Shown: positions 1 through 9,241, counted from the stretch's first letter. The stretch is DNA of 44,070 nt from Verrucomicrobiota bacterium (GCA_030604905.1 JAUVVA010000019.1:1-44070), one strand, 5' to 3'. The notes: generated from the sequence alone by a model not told the origin. Translations and numbers: made by a program.

Positions 1-743
<743 letters not shown>

Positions 744-1026
744 AACTTGACGGGATGCGTTTCGCCGCCGCCCCGCTCCGGAGATGACGTCGAACCGCGA
801 CGCGCCTTGCGACGCGTTTGGGTTGAAGGTTACTGACGATAAAGGGCCGATGGGAGCGACGCGGCGTCACCGGCCTGACCAAAGAAAATGCCGCGAAGGG
901 TCAGACTCGCGCGCCGCGCCAGCCGCGGGCAAGGGCAAAGTGGGCGGGAGCGAAACGCGAGCCAGCGGGCACAAAGGCGGGGCGGCGCGCCCCCCTGCCC
1001 CGCCGGAGATCCCCCGCTCCGTCAGC
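744..1026. other. rpsA upstream region, no gene seen
   Basis: This GC-rich stretch between rpsA and the cysK terminators has open frames in several phases, but their products are low-complexity Arg/Ala/Pro/Gly-rich with no recognisable domain. It presumably holds the rpsA promoter and leader (minus strand). I could not pick a convincing -35/-10 pair. Confidence 0.5.
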
Positions 1027-1060
1027 AAAAAGCCCGGAGCCACCAAAGGGTGGTCCGGGC
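1027..1060 (-). terminator. Intrinsic terminator (second of a tandem pair) after cysK
   Basis: On the minus strand GCCCGGA-CCACC pairs with GGTGG-(c)-TCCGGGC around a CTTT loop, followed directly by five Ts (1031-1027). This is a 12-bp stem with one bulged base. Confidence 0.8.
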
Positions 1061-1063
1061 GGT

Positions 1064-1108
1064 AAAAAGGCTGCGCCGGGGGGGACGATGACACCGCCCC
1101 CGGCAGCC
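1064..1108 (-). terminator. Intrinsic terminator immediately after cysK
   Basis: Six bases past the cysK stop, the minus strand forms GGCTG-CCGGGGG paired with CCCCCGG-(cg)-CAGCC, then TTTTT (1068-1064). The second terminator follows 4 bp later, so readthrough from cysK into rpsA should be tightly blocked. Confidence 0.82.
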
Positions 1109-1113
1109 GGAGC

Positions 1114-2088
1114 TTACTTGGCGAACAACGACTCGACGTTGTCGCTCTCGACCTCGACGTCGGCGAAGAGCCACGAGGAGAGGTAGCGCTCGGCGCAGGA
1201 GGGAATGATGGCCACGATGGTCTTGCCCTTGTTTTCCGGGCGCTTCGCCAGCTCCAGCGCCGCCCAGACGGCCGCGCCGGAAGAGATGCCCACCGGGATG
1301 CCTTCGAGGGTGCTCACCTGCTTCGAGATCGGGCCCGAATCGGCCTCCTTCACTTGGATGATCTCGTCGATGATCTTGGTGTTGAGCACGCCAGGCACGA
1401 AGCCGGCGCCGATGCCCTGCAGCTTGTGCGGGCCGGGCTGGCCGCCCGAGAGCACGGGCGAGCCGGCGGGCTCGATGGCCACCATCTTCACGTCCGGCTT
1501 CTTCGCCTTCAGCACTTCGCCGACACCGGTGATGGTGCCGCCGGTGCCGACGCCCGAGACCACGATGTCGACCTTGCCGTCGGTATCGCGCCAGATCTCC
1601 TCCGCCGTCGTCTTGCGATGCACGGCAGGGTTATCCGGGTTGGCAAATTGCTGCAGGATGACGCTGTTGGGGATCTTCGCATTCAGCTCCTCGGCCTTGG
1701 CGATCGCGCCCTTCATGCCCTTGGTGCCCTCGGTGAGCACCAGCTTGGCGCCGAGGATCTTGAGCAGCTTGCGACGCTCCAAGGACATGGTCTCCGGCAT
1801 CGTCAGAATCAGCTTGAGCCCCTTCGCCGCGGCCACGAAGGCCAGCGCGATGCCGGTGTTTCCGGAGGTCGGCTCGATCAGGATCGTGTCTTGGTTGATG
1901 CGGCCGGTCTTCAGGGCCTCTTCCACCATCGCGTTGCCGATACGGTCCTTCACGCTCGAGAGCGGGTTGAAGAACTCCAGCTTCAACAAAATCTCGGCCT
2001 GCGCGCCGTGCGCGGCGGCGGTGCGGTTCAGACGCACGAGCGGCGTGTTCCCAATCGTCTCGGTGATGTTGTTATAGATGCGAGCCAT
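1114..2088 (-). CDS. cysK: Cysteine synthase A (O-acetylserine sulfhydrylase)
   Basis: A 324-residue PLP enzyme that converts O-acetyl-L-serine and sulfide to L-cysteine, the last step of cysteine biosynthesis, in the cytoplasm. The start [18 protein letters not shown] is typical of CysK. The PLP-binding lysine lies in [13 protein letters not shown], the substrate-binding loop is PTSGNTG, the phosphate-binding loop is [10 protein letters not shown], and GISSGAA near the C-terminus is the usual PLP-ring contact. An in-frame start 19 codons upstream would add an unrelated N-terminus, so the ATG at 2086-2088 is preferred. Length matches the family (~310-325 aa). It is monocistronic, closed by two tandem terminators. 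CysM is the alternative family member, but the overall sequence reads as CysK. Confidence 0.96.
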   Translation of the reverse strand: MARIYNNITETIGNTPLVRLNRTAAAHGAQAEILLKLEFFNPLSSVKDRIGNAMVEEALKTGRINQDTILIEPTSGNTGIALAFVAAAKGLKLILTMPETMSLERRKLLKILGAKLVLTEGTKGMKGAIAKAEELNAKIPNSVILQQFANPDNPAVHRKTTAEEIWRDTDGKVDIVVSGVGTGGTITGVGEVLKAKKPDVKMVAIEPAGSPVLSGGQPGPHKLQGIGAGFVPGVLNTKIIDEIIQVKEADSGPISKQVSTLEGIPVGISSGAAVWAALELAKRPENKGKTIVAIIPSCAERYLSSWLFADVEVESDNVESLFAK

Positions 2089-2116
2089 GTTAGGTATGTG
2101 GGTTAACTTATCTATG

Positions 2117-2145
2117 ATTAAACGCCATCGCATATCGCGAGGCAA
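2117..2145 (-). promoter_or_regulatory. Candidate sigma70-type promoter of cysK
   Basis: On the minus strand TTGCCT (2145-2140) is followed after 17 bp by TTTAAT (2122-2117), about 30 bp upstream of the cysK ATG, in an unusually AT-rich pocket. A plus-strand TTAGGT-17-TATGAT pair (2090-2118) overlaps it, so the orientation is not certain. Confidence 0.35.
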
Positions 2146-2230
2146 ACGCGAAGTGCGAAAGCGGCGCCGATTTTTGTCACGCAGCAGAAGGCCAAATCCA
2201 GCTCATCAGCCCGCCTCATCGGCACGGCTA

Positions 2231-2256
2231 GAAAAGTTAGTTGACCCTAATTTTTC
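2231..2256 (+). promoter_or_regulatory. Inverted repeat, probable metalloregulator operator for the Mn/Fe importer
   Basis: The left arm GAAAAGTTAG (2231-2240) and right arm CTAATTTTTC (2247-2256) match at 9 of 10 positions around a 6-bp centre TTGACC, which itself resembles a -35 box. It ends 20 bp before the start codon of the binding-protein gene. The TTAG-N6-CTAA core resembles DtxR/MntR-class half-sites, but the regulator is not identified here. Confidence 0.6.
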
Positions 2257-2276
2257 CTGGTCTAGTTCTGGTTCTC

Positions 2277-3188
2277 ATGCGCCGACACCAGATCCTTTCC
2301 GCTTTGTTGCTGCTCGTCGCTTTCCTGCTGCCATGGCGTCTCGTGGCCGAGCCCTCGGCTCAACCGCGCCTGCGGGTCCTCGCCACTTTCACCATCCTCG
2401 CCGACATGGCGCGCAATGTCGCCGGTGAGCACGCCGACGTCGACTCGCTCACGCCGCCCGGGGCCGAGATCCATGGCTACGAACCCACCCCGCAGGACCT
2501 CGTGCGAGCCTCCCGCGCCCAACTCATCCTCTGGAACGGCCTCAACCTGGAGGTCTGGTTCGAAAAGTTCTTCGCCGACCTCCGTGGCGTGCCCTCCGTC
2601 GCGCTCACCGAAGGCATCGAGCCCATCCTGATCGGCTCCGGCTCCTACGCCGGCAAACCCGATCCCCACGCGTGGATGTCGCCGCGCAACGCCCTCGTCT
2701 ACGTGGAGAACATCCGCGCCGCCCTCGCCCGCCACGATCCCCGCAACGCCGAGGCCTACGCCGCCAACGCCGCCGCCTACTCCGAAAAAATCCGCGCCGT
2801 CGACGCCCGCCTGCGCGAGCAGCTCGCGCGCATCCCCGAGGACCGGCGCTTCCTGGTCACCAGCGAGGGCGCCTTCGCGTATCTGTGCCGCGACTACGAC
2901 CTGCGCCCGCTCTACCTCTGGCCGATCAACGCCGACTCGCAGGGCACGCCCCGCCAGGTGCGCGCGGTGATCGACGCCGTGCGCGCCCACCGCGTGCCGG
3001 TCGTCTTCAGCGAGAGCACCGTCAGCCCGCGCCCGATGCGCCAGGTGGCGCGCGAGACCGGCGCGCGCTACGGCGGCGTGCTCCACGTCGACTCGCTCAC
3101 CAATGCCCGCGGCCCGGCGCCCACCTACCTCGCCCTGCTCGAGTCCAACGCCCGCACCATCCTGAACGGCTTCCTCGGAACGAATTGA
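2277..3188 (+). CDS. Metal ABC transporter substrate-binding protein (SitA/MntA-like, Mn/Fe type)
   Basis: A 303-residue periplasmic metal-binding protein of the cluster A-I (ZnuA/PsaA/SitA) family that captures Mn(II)/Fe(II) for the importer encoded downstream. The N-terminus MRRHQILSALLLLVAFLLPW is a signal peptide, cleaved around residue 24-25. The four expected ligands are visible: His66 in EIHGYEPTPQDL, His131 in DPHAWMSP, Glu197 in TSEGAF and Asp272 in HVDSL. Glu rather than His at the third position is the hallmark of Mn/Fe-type rather than Zn-type proteins. An upstream in-frame TTG (2241) falls inside the inverted repeat, so the ATG at 2277, giving a clean signal peptide, is preferred. 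The ATPase gene starts 42 bp downstream. Mn versus Fe preference cannot be settled from sequence. Confidence 0.92.
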   Translation: MRRHQILSALLLLVAFLLPWRLVAEPSAQPRLRVLATFTILADMARNVAGEHADVDSLTPPGAEIHGYEPTPQDLVRASRAQLILWNGLNLEVWFEKFFADLRGVPSVALTEGIEPILIGSGSYAGKPDPHAWMSPRNALVYVENIRAALARHDPRNAEAYAANAAAYSEKIRAVDARLREQLARIPEDRRFLVTSEGAFAYLCRDYDLRPLYLWPINADSQGTPRQVRAVIDAVRAHRVPVVFSESTVSPRPMRQVARETGARYGGVLHVDSLTNARGPAPTYLALLESNARTILNGFLGTN

Positions 3189-3230
3189 CCGGCGCCCTCC
3201 GCGGCTCCCTCGGAAGATCATAGATCACCA

Positions 3231-4154
3231 ATGATAAACGCCTCCGAGCCTCCCCTTGTTCTCGCCGCCGAGGGCGTCGCCGTCACCTACCCCAACGGCC
3301 ACACCGCGCTCAGCGACGCCAGTTTCACGCTCGCCGGCGGCGCCATCGCCGCCCTCGTGGGCGTCAACGGCTCGGGCAAGTCCACCCTCTTCAAGGCCCT
3401 CATGGGCTTTGTCACCCCCAGCGCCGGCCGCGTCACCCTCGGCGGCGCGCCGGTGCGCGAGGCCCAGCGCCGCGGCTGGGTGGCCTATGTGCCGCAGACC
3501 GAGGAGGTCGACTGGAGCTTCCCGGTCAGCGTGCACGATGTCGTGATGATGGGCCGCTACGGCCGCATGAACTTCCTCCGCATCCCGCGCGCCGCCGACC
3601 GCGCCGCCGTCGCCGAGGCCCTGCAACGCGTGGGGCTTTGGGACCTACGAGGACGCCAGATCGGCGAGCTCTCGGGCGGGCAGAAGAAACGCGTCTTCGT
3701 GGCCCGCGCCCTCGCGCAGCAAAGCCGCGTCATCCTGCTCGACGAGCCCTTCACCGGCGTCGACGTGAAGACCGAGGAGGCGATCATCGCGCTCCTGCGC
3801 GAGCTCCGCGCCGAGGGCCGCCTCATCCTCGTCTCCACCCACAATCTCGGCTCCGTGCCCGAATACTGCGACCAGGTGGTGCTGATCAACCGCACCGTGC
3901 TCGCCTGCGGCCCCACCGCCGAGGTCTTCACGCCCTCCAACCTCTCCCGCGCCTTTGGCGGCGCGCTCCGCCTCTTCGACCTCTCGCGCTCCACGGTGGA
4001 GGCGCACGACGGCCGGCAGGTCACCGTGCTCACCGACGACGAGCGCCCCCTCGTGCTGGGCCAGGGCGGCCACCTGGAATACCTCGATCGCGCCGCCCAC
4101 GCCAAACTCGTCGCCGAGCGGGAGGCCGCCAAAGACGGAGGGGCTAAAACATAG
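3231..4154 (+). CDS. Metal ABC transporter ATP-binding protein (SitB/MntB-like)
   Basis: A 307-residue cytoplasmic ATPase that drives the Mn/Fe importer. Walker A is GVNGSGKST (about residues 44-52), the Q-loop is [20 protein letters not shown], the ABC signature is LSGGQKKR, Walker B is VILLDEP, and the switch His lies in STHNL. The stretch [21 protein letters not shown] is highly characteristic of the Mn/Fe (Sit/Yfe/Mnt) subfamily. The protein carries ~60 residues beyond the ATPase core (ending [19 protein letters not shown]), longer than most family members. The stop codon TAG lies inside a short tandem repeat that fills the gap to the permease gene. Confidence 0.94.
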   Translation: MINASEPPLVLAAEGVAVTYPNGHTALSDASFTLAGGAIAALVGVNGSGKSTLFKALMGFVTPSAGRVTLGGAPVREAQRRGWVAYVPQTEEVDWSFPVSVHDVVMMGRYGRMNFLRIPRAADRAAVAEALQRVGLWDLRGRQIGELSGGQKKRVFVARALAQQSRVILLDEPFTGVDVKTEEAIIALLRELRAEGRLILVSTHNLGSVPEYCDQVVLINRTVLACGPTAEVFTPSNLSRAFGGALRLFDLSRSTVEAHDGRQVTVLTDDERPLVLGQGGHLEYLDRAAHAKLVAEREAAKDGGAKT

Positions 4155-4186
4155 GTCCTATAAGTCCCATAAGTCCTAAGGTCCCA
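4151..4186 (+). repeat. Short tandem repeat, ~9-bp unit, at the ATPase/permease junction
   Basis: Four degenerate units follow each other: ATAGGTCCT, ATAAGTCCC, ATAAGTCCT, then AAGGTCCCAT. The first contains the stop codon of the ATPase gene. The array occupies most of the 51-bp space before the permease start. Confidence 0.7.
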
Positions 4187-4205
4187 TGCCTCCTTCCTCC
4201 ACGCG

Positions 4206-5072
4206 GTGAGCCTCCTCCTCGAACCCTTCGCCTACGACTACATGCGCACCGCCCTCTGGGTCTGCGCGCTGGTCGGGGCCGTCTGCGGCCTGCTCTCCGG
4301 CTTCGTGATCCTGAAGGGTTGGTCGCTCCTCGGCGACGCGCTCTCGCACGCGGTCGTGCCGGGCGTGGCGATCGCCTACGTGCTCGGGCTGCCCTTCGCG
4401 CTCGGCGCCTTCACCAGCGGCCTGCTCGCCGCCGGCGCGATGTCCTTCGTCAAACTCAAGACCCCCGTGCGCGAAGACGCCGTCATCGGCGTGGTGTTCA
4501 CCGCCTTCTTCGCCCTCGGCCTCCTCCTCATCTCGCTCTTTCCCGCCGGGCTCGACCTAAAGACCATCATCTTCGGCAACATCCTCGCCATCGCGCCCGA
4601 GGACGTCGCGCAACTGGTCGCCATCTCGGTCGCCTGTCTCGGCGTCGTCGCGCTGAAGTGGCGCGATCTGCTCCTCTTCAGCTTCGATCCCCACCAGGCC
4701 CGCATGCTCGGCCTGCGCGTGCGCCTGCTCCACCTCACGCTGCTGCTGCTCCTCTCCGCGACCACCGTCGCCGCCCTCCAGACCGTCGGCGCCCTGCTCG
4801 TCGTGGCGATGCTCATCACGCCCGGCGCCACCGCCTACCTGCTCACCGACCGCTTCGGCCGCATGCTGCTCCTCGGCTCCGCCATCGGCGCCCTCACCGC
4901 CTTCATCGGCGCCTACGCGAGCTACCACCTCGATGGCGCCACCGGCGGCTGCATCGTGGTCCTCCAGACCCTCGTCTTCCTCGCCGCCTTCGTCTTCGCC
5001 CCGAAACACGGCCTGCTCGCCGGCCGCCGCGCTCGCCTGGGCACCTGCCTGCTCCCCGCCGGCAAAACCTGA
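4206..5072 (+). CDS. Metal ABC transporter permease, first subunit (SitC-like)
   Basis: A 288-residue inner-membrane permease of the ABC-3 (Mn/Zn/Fe) family. The N-terminal region MSLLLEPFAYDYMRTALWV is followed by the diagnostic GLLSGFVILKGWSLLGDALSHAVVPGV segment, and later LVVAMLITPGATAYLL; seven to nine hydrophobic helices are apparent. The start is a GTG at 4206, because an ATG 20 bp upstream runs into a stop after seven codons. A later in-frame ATG (codon 13) would remove the conserved LLEP segment shared with the second permease. It forms a heterodimeric channel with the product of the next gene. Confidence 0.92.
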   Translation: MSLLLEPFAYDYMRTALWVCALVGAVCGLLSGFVILKGWSLLGDALSHAVVPGVAIAYVLGLPFALGAFTSGLLAAGAMSFVKLKTPVREDAVIGVVFTAFFALGLLLISLFPAGLDLKTIIFGNILAIAPEDVAQLVAISVACLGVVALKWRDLLLFSFDPHQARMLGLRVRLLHLTLLLLLSATTVAALQTVGALLVVAMLITPGATAYLLTDRFGRMLLLGSAIGALTAFIGAYASYHLDGATGGCIVVLQTLVFLAAFVFAPKHGLLAGRRARLGTCLLPAGKT

Positions 5073-5090
5073 GTTCACCGACCACCACGC

Positions 5091-5981
5091 ATGCTCTGCT
5101 CATTGGTCATTGGACATTGGTCATTGGTCATTCCCGAGGCTCTTCTGGAGCCTCTGGGCCACGCCTTCATGCTCCGCGCCTTCGCGCTTGGCTCGCTCGT
5201 CGCCGCCGTCTGCGCCGTGCTTTCTTGCTTCCTCGTGCTGCGGGGCTGGTCGCTCATGGGCGACGCCATCGCCCACGCCGTGCTGCCGGGCGTGGTTCTC
5301 GCCTACATCTTCGGCTTTCCTCTCGCCCTCGGCGCCTTCGCCAGCGGCCTGCTCTGCTCGACCGCCACCGGCTGGATCAAGCGCCACACCCGCGTCAAGG
5401 AGGACGCCGTCCTCGGAGTCGTCTTCACCGGCCTCTTCGCCCTCGGGCTCGTCCTCCACGTCGCGACGCCGAGCAACCTTCACCTCGACCACATCCTCTT
5501 CGGCAGCCTGCTCGGCATCGAGCCCGCCCAGCTCCGCCAGACCACGCTCCTCTCCGCGCTGGTGCTGCTCGTGGTCCTGCTTTTGCGCCGCACGCTCCTG
5601 CTCGCCGCCTTCGATCCCGCCCAGGCCCGCGCCCTCGGCTTTCGCACCCGAGCCCTCGACACCCTTCTGCTCGCGCTCCTCGCCCTCGCCATCGTCGCCG
5701 CCCTCCAGGCGGTGGGCATCATCCTGGTGATCGCCATGCTCGTCACCCCGGGGGCCACCGCCTTCCTCCTCGCCCGTCGCTTCGACGCCATGCTCGCCAT
5801 CGCCGTCGCCGTCGCGGTCGGCTCCACGCTCGTCGGCATCTACGTGAGCTTCTTCGCCGGCGCCCACACCGCCGCCTGCATCGTTCTCGTGCAAGCGCTG
5901 GTCTTCGGGGGAGCCCTGCTCTTCGCCCCCGGCCGCGGGCTGCTGCGCCGACTGCACGCCACGCCACGCCCGATCCAGTAG
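5091..5981 (+). CDS. Metal ABC transporter permease, second subunit (SitD-like)
   Basis: A 296-residue paralogue of the preceding permease: LLEPLGHAFMLRAF, FLVLRGWSLMGDAIAHAVLPGV, EDAVLGVVFTGLFALG and LVIAMLVTPGATAFLL-like segments mirror it. Two different permeases in one operon are typical of SitABCD/YfeABCD systems. The start is uncertain: from the ATG at 5091 the frame runs through a heptanucleotide repeat (5100-5132) and encodes an odd N-terminus containing LVIGHWSLVI. A TTG within the repeat (about 5124) would give MVIPEALLEPLGH, which fits the first permease better. The ATG at 5169 would drop the conserved LLEP. The gene ends 18 bp from the convergent epimerase gene. Confidence 0.9.
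   Translation: MLCSLVIGHWSLVIPEALLEPLGHAFMLRAFALGSLVAAVCAVLSCFLVLRGWSLMGDAIAHAVLPGVVLAYIFGFPLALGAFASGLLCSTATGWIKRHTRVKEDAVLGVVFTGLFALGLVLHVATPSNLHLDHILFGSLLGIEPAQLRQTTLLSALVLLVVLLLRRTLLLAAFDPAQARALGFRTRALDTLLLALLALAIVAALQAVGIILVIAMLVTPGATAFLLARRFDAMLAIAVAVAVGSTLVGIYVSFFAGAHTAACIVLVQALVFGGALLFAPGRGLLRRLHATPRPIQ
5100..5132 (+). repeat. Heptanucleotide tandem repeat (TCATTGG) at the 5' end of the second permease gene
   Basis: 4.7 copies of TCATTGG (one with T to A) lie just after the ATG at 5091. The same heptamer in the same orientation relative to the gene recurs at 21508-21542 upstream of the GAF histidine kinase. Confidence 0.85.
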
Positions 5982-5999
5982 GCCAAGCGAGGCGCCCGC

Positions 6000-6947
6000 C
6001 TACACCTCCCAATCCGCCGGGCCGAAGCGCGGAGTCCACTCCAACTGCTCCCGCGTCTTGCGATCGTCGATCTCCAGCGAACCCGTGAGCCGCTCCACCG
6101 CCGCGCCGCGCCCGAGCAAGCGCCCCGCCAGCCGCAGCAGGCCCGGAGGCACGGGCACCAGGCGCGGCTCGCGCCCGACCGCGCGCCCGATTCGTCGCGC
6201 CAAATCCGCCGTCGAAACCGGCACCCCGTCGCTCACCAAAAAGCGCTCCCCGGCCGCGCCCCCGTGCCACGCACAACGCTCCAGCAACTCCGCCAGATTT
6301 CGCACGTCGAGCAGACTGCGCCGGTTGCCGGTGATGCCACCCAGGGGCAGGGGCCGCCCGCGCCGGATCGCCCCGGCCAGCGCCGCCAGATTCCCCTTTA
6401 CCCCGCGCCCCACCATCAGCGGCGGGCGCAAGATCACGGTCTCCAGCCCGCGCGCCTCGCCCACCGCGCGCAACGCCTCCTCCGCCTCGAGCTTGGACAG
6501 CCCGTAAGGGTCCTCCGGCGCGGGCGCATCCTCGGCGCGAAAGGACCGGCCGGGCGGGGTCCCCTCGCCGTTCACCTTGATCGAGCTCACCAAAAGCATG
6601 CGCCGCACGCCCGCCGCCGCCGCCTGCTCGGCCAAGCGCCGCGTGCCGCCGACATTCACCCGACGAAACTCGGCGAGCGGGTCCGCCGACCGATCGTCCA
6701 TCTGGTGCACCCGCGCGGCCAAGTGCACCACCACCTCCACGCCGCGCAGGGCCGCCGTCCAATCCGTGTCCGGGCCGAGCTCGCCCACGGCCACTTCCCG
6801 ACATGCGCTCGCCGCCGCCGCCGCGGCCGCCGCGCCCCGGCAAGCCGCCACCACGTCCCAGCCGGCCTGACGAAAGGCCGCGACCGTGGGCACGCCGACA
6901 AAGCCGCGCGCGCCGGTGATGAGGACTCGTCTGCTCGTTTCGCCCAT
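6000..6947 (-). CDS. NAD-dependent epimerase/dehydratase family protein (extended SDR)
   Basis: A 315-residue extended short-chain dehydrogenase, probably acting on a nucleotide-sugar (UDP-glucose/GalNAc 4-epimerase-like) in surface polysaccharide synthesis. The NAD-binding motif is TGARGFVG (Gly12, 15, 18), followed by VVHLAARVH, the Asn in RRVNVGGT, the catalytic serine region LVSSIKVNGEGT, and the YxxxK pair Tyr148/Lys152 in DPYGLSK. The N-terminal half is close to the WbpK/galE-like family that carries HLAARVHVM. No polysaccharide cluster surrounds it, so the substrate is unknown. It lies ~100 bp downstream of the DNA polymerase gene on the same strand and may be cotranscribed. Confidence 0.85.
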   Translation of the reverse strand: MGETSRRVLITGARGFVGVPTVAAFRQAGWDVVAACRGAAAAAAAASACREVAVGELGPDTDWTAALRGVEVVVHLAARVHQMDDRSADPLAEFRRVNVGGTRRLAEQAAAAGVRRMLLVSSIKVNGEGTPPGRSFRAEDAPAPEDPYGLSKLEAEEALRAVGEARGLETVILRPPLMVGRGVKGNLAALAGAIRRGRPLPLGGITGNRRSLLDVRNLAELLERCAWHGGAAGERFLVSDGVPVSTADLARRIGRAVGREPRLVPVPPGLLRLAGRLLGRGAAVERLTGSLEIDDRKTREQLEWTPRFGPADWEV

Positions 6948-7050
6948 AAAACCTAGCGCCTAAGCGAGCCGCCGGCTCGCGACCAAGCGGAAAACAGCAG
7001 TCGGTGCGCACGCTTCATTTTGTTGGCGGGGCCGATCCACGGTTCGCGGC

Positions 7051-9234
7051 TCAAAACAATTCCCCCTGCATCCCGGCCGGCGGAGACAGGCCGAAGAGCG
7101 CGCCGTGCCGCTCCACCCACTCGTCCAGTTTCTCCAGGTAGGCCTCGGGATCGTAGGCCGTTTCCGGCCGCGCGGGGTCCCACTCCGTCACCGGGCGGGC
7201 CCGGGCCCAGTCGGCCGTCCGGCCCTTGGACTTCGGCACCAGATAGTAGCTCACCCGCTCCCCCATCCGCGGCCGTCGCGCGAGGCGCAGGGCCGCCTCC
7301 GCCGCCGCGCGACGCGGCTTGCCTCCCTCGGCGATCAGGCGCTCGTAGGCGTCGGGGTTCATGCTCAGCGTCTCCGTCTTCGCGAGCTCCGTGACCGGCA
7401 GCTCGCGCGCCGCGATTTGTCGGCGCAGCTCCTCCAGACGCGACCGCGGCGACTCCGCCTCCAGGCCGAGCAGGTGGCGGATCAGGTGCCCGGTGAGCTT
7501 CTTCAGAAACGGCTCGATGCCGCGCGAGCGCAGGGCGCTGCCCTTCAGCACCACGCGCTCGCCGTCGCGCAGCGCGTAGTTCTTCGCCTTGTAGCACCAC
7601 ATCGCCTCGTAGCTGCCGTCGTGCTCGAGCTCGATGCCGGCGGGCAGGATCGCCGCCACCTTCGCGAGCAGGGCCTCGGGCGCGGCGTAGTGCTTTTCCG
7701 AGGACAGGTAGATGCCGTCCGTGTCGGCCTCAAGGATCGTGCAGCCCTCGGCGGCGAAGGCCTCGATCAGGCCTTGCAACAACTCGCGCCCGCGCCGCGT
7801 CACCTCCGCCGCGAGCTCGCCGTCGCCGAAACGCGCGCCCGAAAACCCGAGGTAACCGTAGAAGGAATTGATCAGGATCTTGAAGCTCGCCTGCCGCGCC
7901 TGCGCCTCGGCGCGCTCCTCGGCCGCCGGCGCCGAGCGGGCGAGCTGTTTGTAGCGCAGCCGATACTCGCGCAGGCTGCGTAGCAGAGGGATGAATACGC
8001 CCAGCGAGTCGTTGCGCGGATTGCGCCCGAGCAGCAGGAGCAGGCTCGGGTAGAGCGAGGCGACGTCGAAATGCAGCACGTGGCGATACACGCCCTCCTG
8101 AAAACTCCGCGTGTAGCCGCCCTCGAAGGGCGCCACCTCCGGCGGCACGGGACAGGCCTGCCGCGCGTGGTAGTAGTGCTCGAGAAAGAGCAGGTCGATC
8201 TTGCCGGTGTTGCCCCGCAGCGTCGCCTCCTGGAGCAGGATCGGGAAACTTTTCACCTGCTCGAAGTAGGTCGGCAGCAGCAGGTCGGCCACGCCCGCCG
8301 TCTCCCGCAGGTCGTCGCCCAGGTAGGCGAGGAAACGTTCGCGGTCGCTGCGGAAGGCCGTGGCGATCCCGTCGCCGGCCAGGTAGGTGCGGGCGTCCTC
8401 CTCCGAGGTCACGCCGAAGTAGAGGGCGACCTCCTTCAGCCCGTAGCCCGTGAGCTCGCGCGCCGTGATGTCGTGCAACTGGACCAGCAGGTAGGTGTCG
8501 ATCACCGTCCGCCCGGGCAGGTCGCAGCGGGGAAAATCCACCCAACGCTCGGCGACCTTGAGGCGGCTGTTGCGAAACTTGGCCCGCTGCCCGAAGCGCC
8601 CCCACGCGCAGGGCAGCTTGTGGCGCTTCGCGCGCTGCCGCAGGTAATCGAGGTCGAATTTGAAGAGGTTGTGCCCCTCGAGGGTGTCGGGATCGAGCTC
8701 GGCGAGCGTCGCGTTGAAACGCTCGAGCAGCGCCTTCTCCGCCGCGTCGTCCTCGGCCTCCAGCACCAGGAACCGATTCTCCCCGCCGCAGCGGAGGCCG
8801 ATGGCCAGCACGCGATCCTCGGGCCGGGCGGCGTCGCTGAAGCCGCCGTCGGCGGAGCCCGTCTCGATGTCGATCTGGCAGCGCCGCAGGCGGGCGAAGG
8901 GCAGGTCCGCGAACAGCCGCCGACGCGTTTGCAGGAGGAACTGGCTCTCCAGCGGGCGAATGACGTCGAGCGCCTTGGCGCCCGCGGCCTTCGCCGCCGC
9001 GAGCCAGGCCTCGAAGCACGGCAGATCCTCCGCCTGCGCCAGCTCGCCAAAAAAGCCCTCGCCCGCGAGCGCGTCGACGCGCACGCCCTCGCCCGCGGGA
9101 AACTCACCGGCGCGCAGCCACGCGAAGGGACGCAAGGTCTCGATCCGGGTCTCGCGCCCGCCGTCGAGCGACTCGAGCGCGGTGTGCACGCGCCCGGCCT
9201 CGTCCACCCAAAGGCCGCAGAGCGCGCCGCTCAT
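7051..9234 (-). CDS. Family B DNA polymerase (Pol II-like) with 3'-5' exonuclease
   Basis: A 727-residue family B polymerase. Exonuclease motifs are intact: Exo I Asp122-x-Glu124 in CQIDIETGS, Exo II Asn189/Asp194 in EGHNLFKFDLDYL, and Exo III Tyr304/Asp308 in AYLGDDLRE. Polymerase motif A is HFDVASLYPS (Asp390), motif B is KILINSFYGYLGF, and motif C is EADTDGIYL (Asp504/Asp506). It is slightly shorter than E. coli Pol II (783 aa), so a repair or translesion role is likely, but sequence alone does not prove that. A small membrane-protein gene lies 7 bp upstream, suggesting one transcript. An archaeal-type or phage polymerase is less likely, because no phage genes surround it. Confidence 0.9.
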   Translation of the reverse strand: MSGALCGLWVDEAGRVHTALESLDGGRETRIETLRPFAWLRAGEFPAGEGVRVDALAGEGFFGELAQAEDLPCFEAWLAAAKAAGAKALDVIRPLESQFLLQTRRRLFADLPFARLRRCQIDIETGSADGGFSDAARPEDRVLAIGLRCGGENRFLVLEAEDDAAEKALLERFNATLAELDPDTLEGHNLFKFDLDYLRQRAKRHKLPCAWGRFGQRAKFRNSRLKVAERWVDFPRCDLPGRTVIDTYLLVQLHDITARELTGYGLKEVALYFGVTSEEDARTYLAGDGIATAFRSDRERFLAYLGDDLRETAGVADLLLPTYFEQVKSFPILLQEATLRGNTGKIDLLFLEHYYHARQACPVPPEVAPFEGGYTRSFQEGVYRHVLHFDVASLYPSLLLLLGRNPRNDSLGVFIPLLRSLREYRLRYKQLARSAPAAEERAEAQARQASFKILINSFYGYLGFSGARFGDGELAAEVTRRGRELLQGLIEAFAAEGCTILEADTDGIYLSSEKHYAAPEALLAKVAAILPAGIELEHDGSYEAMWCYKAKNYALRDGERVVLKGSALRSRGIEPFLKKLTGHLIRHLLGLEAESPRSRLEELRRQIAARELPVTELAKTETLSMNPDAYERLIAEGGKPRRAAAEAALRLARRPRMGERVSYYLVPKSKGRTADWARARPVTEWDPARPETAYDPEAYLEKLDEWVERHGALFGLSPPAGMQGELF

Positions 9235-9241
9235 GGCCGGA

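Noticed and set aside
784-1094. Small open frames between rpsA and cysK
   Set aside because: They cross the terminators and encode only low-complexity sequence.
4319-6088. 589-codon frame within the two permease genes
   Set aside because: Arg/His/Pro-rich shadow in another phase of the two permeases.
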